This document shows, one piece after another, positions 35,492 through 37,871 of a stretch of 37,871 bases of DNA (position 1 is the stretch's first letter; each line of letters starts with the position of its first letter). The position numbers and the translations under genes are program-made. The stretch is from contig JADHVE010000003.1 in NCBI GenBank assembly GCA_016784195.1, forward strand, positions 1-37,871, read 5' to 3'. The stretch is from Candidatus Woesearchaeota archaeon (GTDB taxonomy: Archaea > Nanobdellota > Nanobdellia > Woesearchaeales > GW2011-AR4). The notes beneath the pieces were generated by a model, which was not told where the DNA came from, did not search any database, and saw only the letters and a program-made list of their open reading frames with translations.

Positions 35492-37765
35492 CTAAGAACT
35501 CAGCCTGGAATAGACATCCATAAACTCATCATAAATATCTTTTTTCTCTTCATAAGGCAGTTTAGTGTATAACTCCCTTGTCTTCGGATATAATCCTTTA
35601 GCAGCATCCATTTTGCCTTCATTCATCAAGCTTTTTATCTTCAATAACATATTATGGCATTTTACAAACTTTCTGCTTTTTCCTTCTATCCTCTTTTTCA
35701 ACATAACCTTTTCTTTAGGCTTTTTCACATGCTCTTCTTTTCCCCTATTCCCCTCACCTTTTCTTTGCTTCTCTGACCTCAATTTTTCAATCTCTTTTTT
35801 TCTCCTATATTCCTCTTTTTGCCTTATTCTGTCTTCTTCAACCTTTTTCATTTCACTTTCTCTCTGTTCCCTCAACCTCTCTTTTTCCCTTAACTTCTCT
35901 TCTTTCAGCCTCCCCTCTTCAATTTTTCTCTGCCTTTTCTCTTCTTCAGCCCTTTTGATTTCAAGCTCTTTTTTCTTTATCACATTCTCCCTTAACTTCT
36001 CTAACTTCGCTTTTTCTCTTTTTGTCTTATACAACCCAGCACTATACAAAAAATCAATTGTCTTTTTCTTTACTATTTTCTTAATCAATTTTTTCTTTAG
36101 TTCCCTAACCTTTTCTCTTTCCAACTGCTCTTTTTTTCTCCTCTTCCTTTCACTTTCTCTCTGTTCCTTCAACATCTCTTTTTCCCTTAACTTCTCTTCT
36201 TTCAGCCTCCCCTCTTCAATTTTTCTCTGCCTTTTCTCTTCTTCAGCCCTTTTGATTTCAAGCTCTTTTTTCCTCATCACATCTTCCTTTAGCTTCTCCA
36301 ACTTTACTTTCTCAAGCTCTTTATTTCTCCTAGATTCCTCTTTCTGTCTTATTCTGTATTCCTCCACATTCTTCCTTTCATTTTCCTTCTCTTTCCTTAG
36401 TCTCTCTTTCTTAGCTTCCCTCTCTTTTCTTTTCTCTTCCTCCTGTTTTCTTTCTCTTGACCTTTCAATCTCTATTCTTAACTTTAAAAATTCTTTTTCC
36501 CTCTCTTCAACCTTCCTCAAACTCTCTAGTTTCTTCCTCTCGTCCTCTTTCCTTCTCTTTTCATTCCCTCTTTCTTTTTCTCTCTTCCTTCTTTTTTCCA
36601 ACCTCTTCTTTTTTGATTCTCTGCCTCTAGCCCTGTAGATTCTAAGAATCCCGTTCACTCTATCTTTCCCTTTAGCTTTAACTTCTTTTAATTCTACTGC
36701 AGGAACTCTGCCAGTTATCCTCGCAAAGCCTCCTGTAAGTTTATGGTAGACATAAGCCCCAAAAGAAAATAAAACAAATATCAGCGCTAAAGAAATGGTC
36801 CAGCAAAGCACATCATTGCTGCAAAACCCTGCAATCTTAAACTCCTTATCAGCTTTTGCATTAACAACCTCAAATAAGTAACTTGAAGTTCCGACTGAGC
36901 TGCCATATTCTGCATGTACAACAAAAATATAATCCTTAGCCCTTAAGTTTAAAGGAATCTTTAAAGTCTTAAAAAAAGAAGCCTGAGTTTTTACAACAAC
37001 ACTCTCTGTTTCTGTTATAATTGTATTCCCTTCCAGATCCCTGACAAAATAATTCATCTCAACATTTACTGGCTCTATACCTTCAAGGTTAAATAGCCTC
37101 ACTTCAATATTAGCCTCCTGGCCTTGCGGAATTCTCCCCTCTTTTGAATTAGGATTAAGGTTTATATCAAACAAAACAGTCTTACTTTCAATCTCAACAA
37201 TAACTGGAATCTTCCTCAATAGACCATTAGAATAAACAATTAATTTACCAATATAAACTCCCGGGGCCTGCTCAATTTCTTGGTCCTTTAAAACAGAATT
37301 AAAATTTAGATTAATACTCTTTGTTTGCCCAGGTTTTATACTGAAAAATGGGTCCTTCACATCAACCATATCCAAGCCTTCTGCCTTAATCTCAAAACTG
37401 CTTTCATCCTCACCAGTATTCATCACTCTTATCTGCTTGTCAATGAACCCTCCTTGTTTAATCAAAACCTTGATCAATGTCTGATCGACCTCAAACTTGG
37501 GTTCGTTCTCTTTGATTTCCTCAGACAAAAACCCAACCCTGTTTTGCACAAGGAAAAATAGGCTGCCGGCTATAATCAAAAAAATCAGCAAAACAATAAA
37601 GAACAAAAACTGATTTGGCTTTTGAACAAATTTTCCCCTTTTTTTATTATTAAACTGCTCAGTACCTAAATAAACAGACTTTATCTTGCCACCATTTCCC
37701 CTAACCTTAGGGTAATTATCAGGCTTGGACCTTTCGTTTTTAGTGGTGTACCTCTTATAAGCCAA
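35492..37765 (-). CDS. Membrane protein: N-terminal TM, extracytoplasmic Ig-like domains, second TM, long K/E/R-rich helix, conserved helical C-terminus
   Basis: TM 'FLFFIVLLIFLIIAGSLFFLV' and 'CWTISLALIFVLFSFGAYVYHKL'; extended charged helix; C-terminal 'KCHNMLLKIKSLMNEGKMDAAKGLYPKTRELYTKL'. SD 'gagggtgat' favours TTG start at 37765. Confidence 0.78.
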   Translation of the reverse strand: MAYKRYTTKNERSKPDNYPKVRGNGGKIKSVYLGTEQFNNKKRGKFVQKPNQFLFFIVLLIFLIIAGSLFFLVQNRVGFLSEEIKENEPKFEVDQTLIKVLIKQGGFIDKQIRVMNTGEDESSFEIKAEGLDMVDVKDPFFSIKPGQTKSINLNFNSVLKDQEIEQAPGVYIGKLIVYSNGLLRKIPVIVEIESKTVLFDINLNPNSKEGRIPQGQEANIEVRLFNLEGIEPVNVEMNYFVRDLEGNTIITETESVVVKTQASFFKTLKIPLNLRAKDYIFVVHAEYGSSVGTSSYLFEVVNAKADKEFKIAGFCSNDVLCWTISLALIFVLFSFGAYVYHKLTGGFARITGRVPAVELKEVKAKGKDRVNGILRIYRARGRESKKKRLEKRRKREKERGNEKRRKEDERKKLESLRKVEEREKEFLKLRIEIERSRERKQEEEKRKEREAKKERLRKEKENERKNVEEYRIRQKEESRRNKELEKVKLEKLKEDVMRKKELEIKRAEEEKRQRKIEEGRLKEEKLREKEMLKEQRESERKRRKKEQLEREKVRELKKKLIKKIVKKKTIDFLYSAGLYKTKREKAKLEKLRENVIKKKELEIKRAEEEKRQRKIEEGRLKEEKLREKERLREQRESEMKKVEEDRIRQKEEYRRKKEIEKLRSEKQRKGEGNRGKEEHVKKPKEKVMLKKRIEGKSRKFVKCHNMLLKIKSLMNEGKMDAAKGLYPKTRELYTKLPYEEKKDIYDEFMDVYSRLSS
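35851..36280. repeat. Two near-identical 133-bp direct repeats (35851-35983 and 36148-36280) within the charged-helix CDS
   Basis: Same 133-nt sequence with only a few mismatches, offset exactly 297 nt (99 codons), encoding KKELEIKRAEEEKRQRKIEEGRLKEEKLREKE... Confidence 0.88.
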
Positions 37766-37871
37766 TAATATCACCCTCAATACTACTCCAAGAATACAAA
37801 TAACTTAAATAAACATTAAAATACAAAACTACCACCCCTTTTTTTGTAGTGTAACCACCACAAATAACTTT

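Noticed and set aside
35565-36638. 357-aa plus-strand ORF, Ser/Phe/Leu-rich
   Set aside because: Antisense shadow of the K/E/R-rich helix of the 762-aa protein; composition is fully explained by the complementary codons.

Overview
This 37.9-kb, AT-rich window is archaeal. It carries TFS, aIF5B/IF-2, aEF-1beta, Trm1, CCA-adding enzyme, TYW1/Taw1, CTP-dependent riboflavin kinase, DRG GTPase and a DUF460 protein, with TATA boxes close to start codons. The gene style (bacterial-type gyrase A, many short Zn ribbons, K/E-rich membrane proteins) suggests a DPANN lineage such as Woesearchaeota or Pacearchaeota; that placement is inference. Most of the window is densely packed housekeeping genes. The strongest accessory signals are: (1) a three-gene neighbourhood at 28.9-32.1 kb with a divergent RelA/SpoT-type synthetase domain, a separate SpoT-type HD hydrolase and an unknown 123-aa protein between them, a candidate split alarmone or toxSAS-like system; (2) three copies of an ~85-90-bp double-hairpin element, with a compensatory stem change, two of them around the Rel genes; (3) a divergent DisA_N/DAC (diadenylate cyclase) protein with a degenerate RHR motif; (4) a C-terminal six-cysteine motif with the CS-alpha-beta (defensin) spacing on a secreted-type protein; (5) a signal-peptide protein with eight exact 11-residue (hendecad) repeats, translationally coupled to a small lipoprotein; (6) a decayed remnant of a TFS C-terminus beside the intact tfs gene; (7) a candidate small RNA with a hairpin/U-tract end. 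No rRNA, tRNA or CRISPR array was recognised. All family calls are from reading motifs, without database searches.
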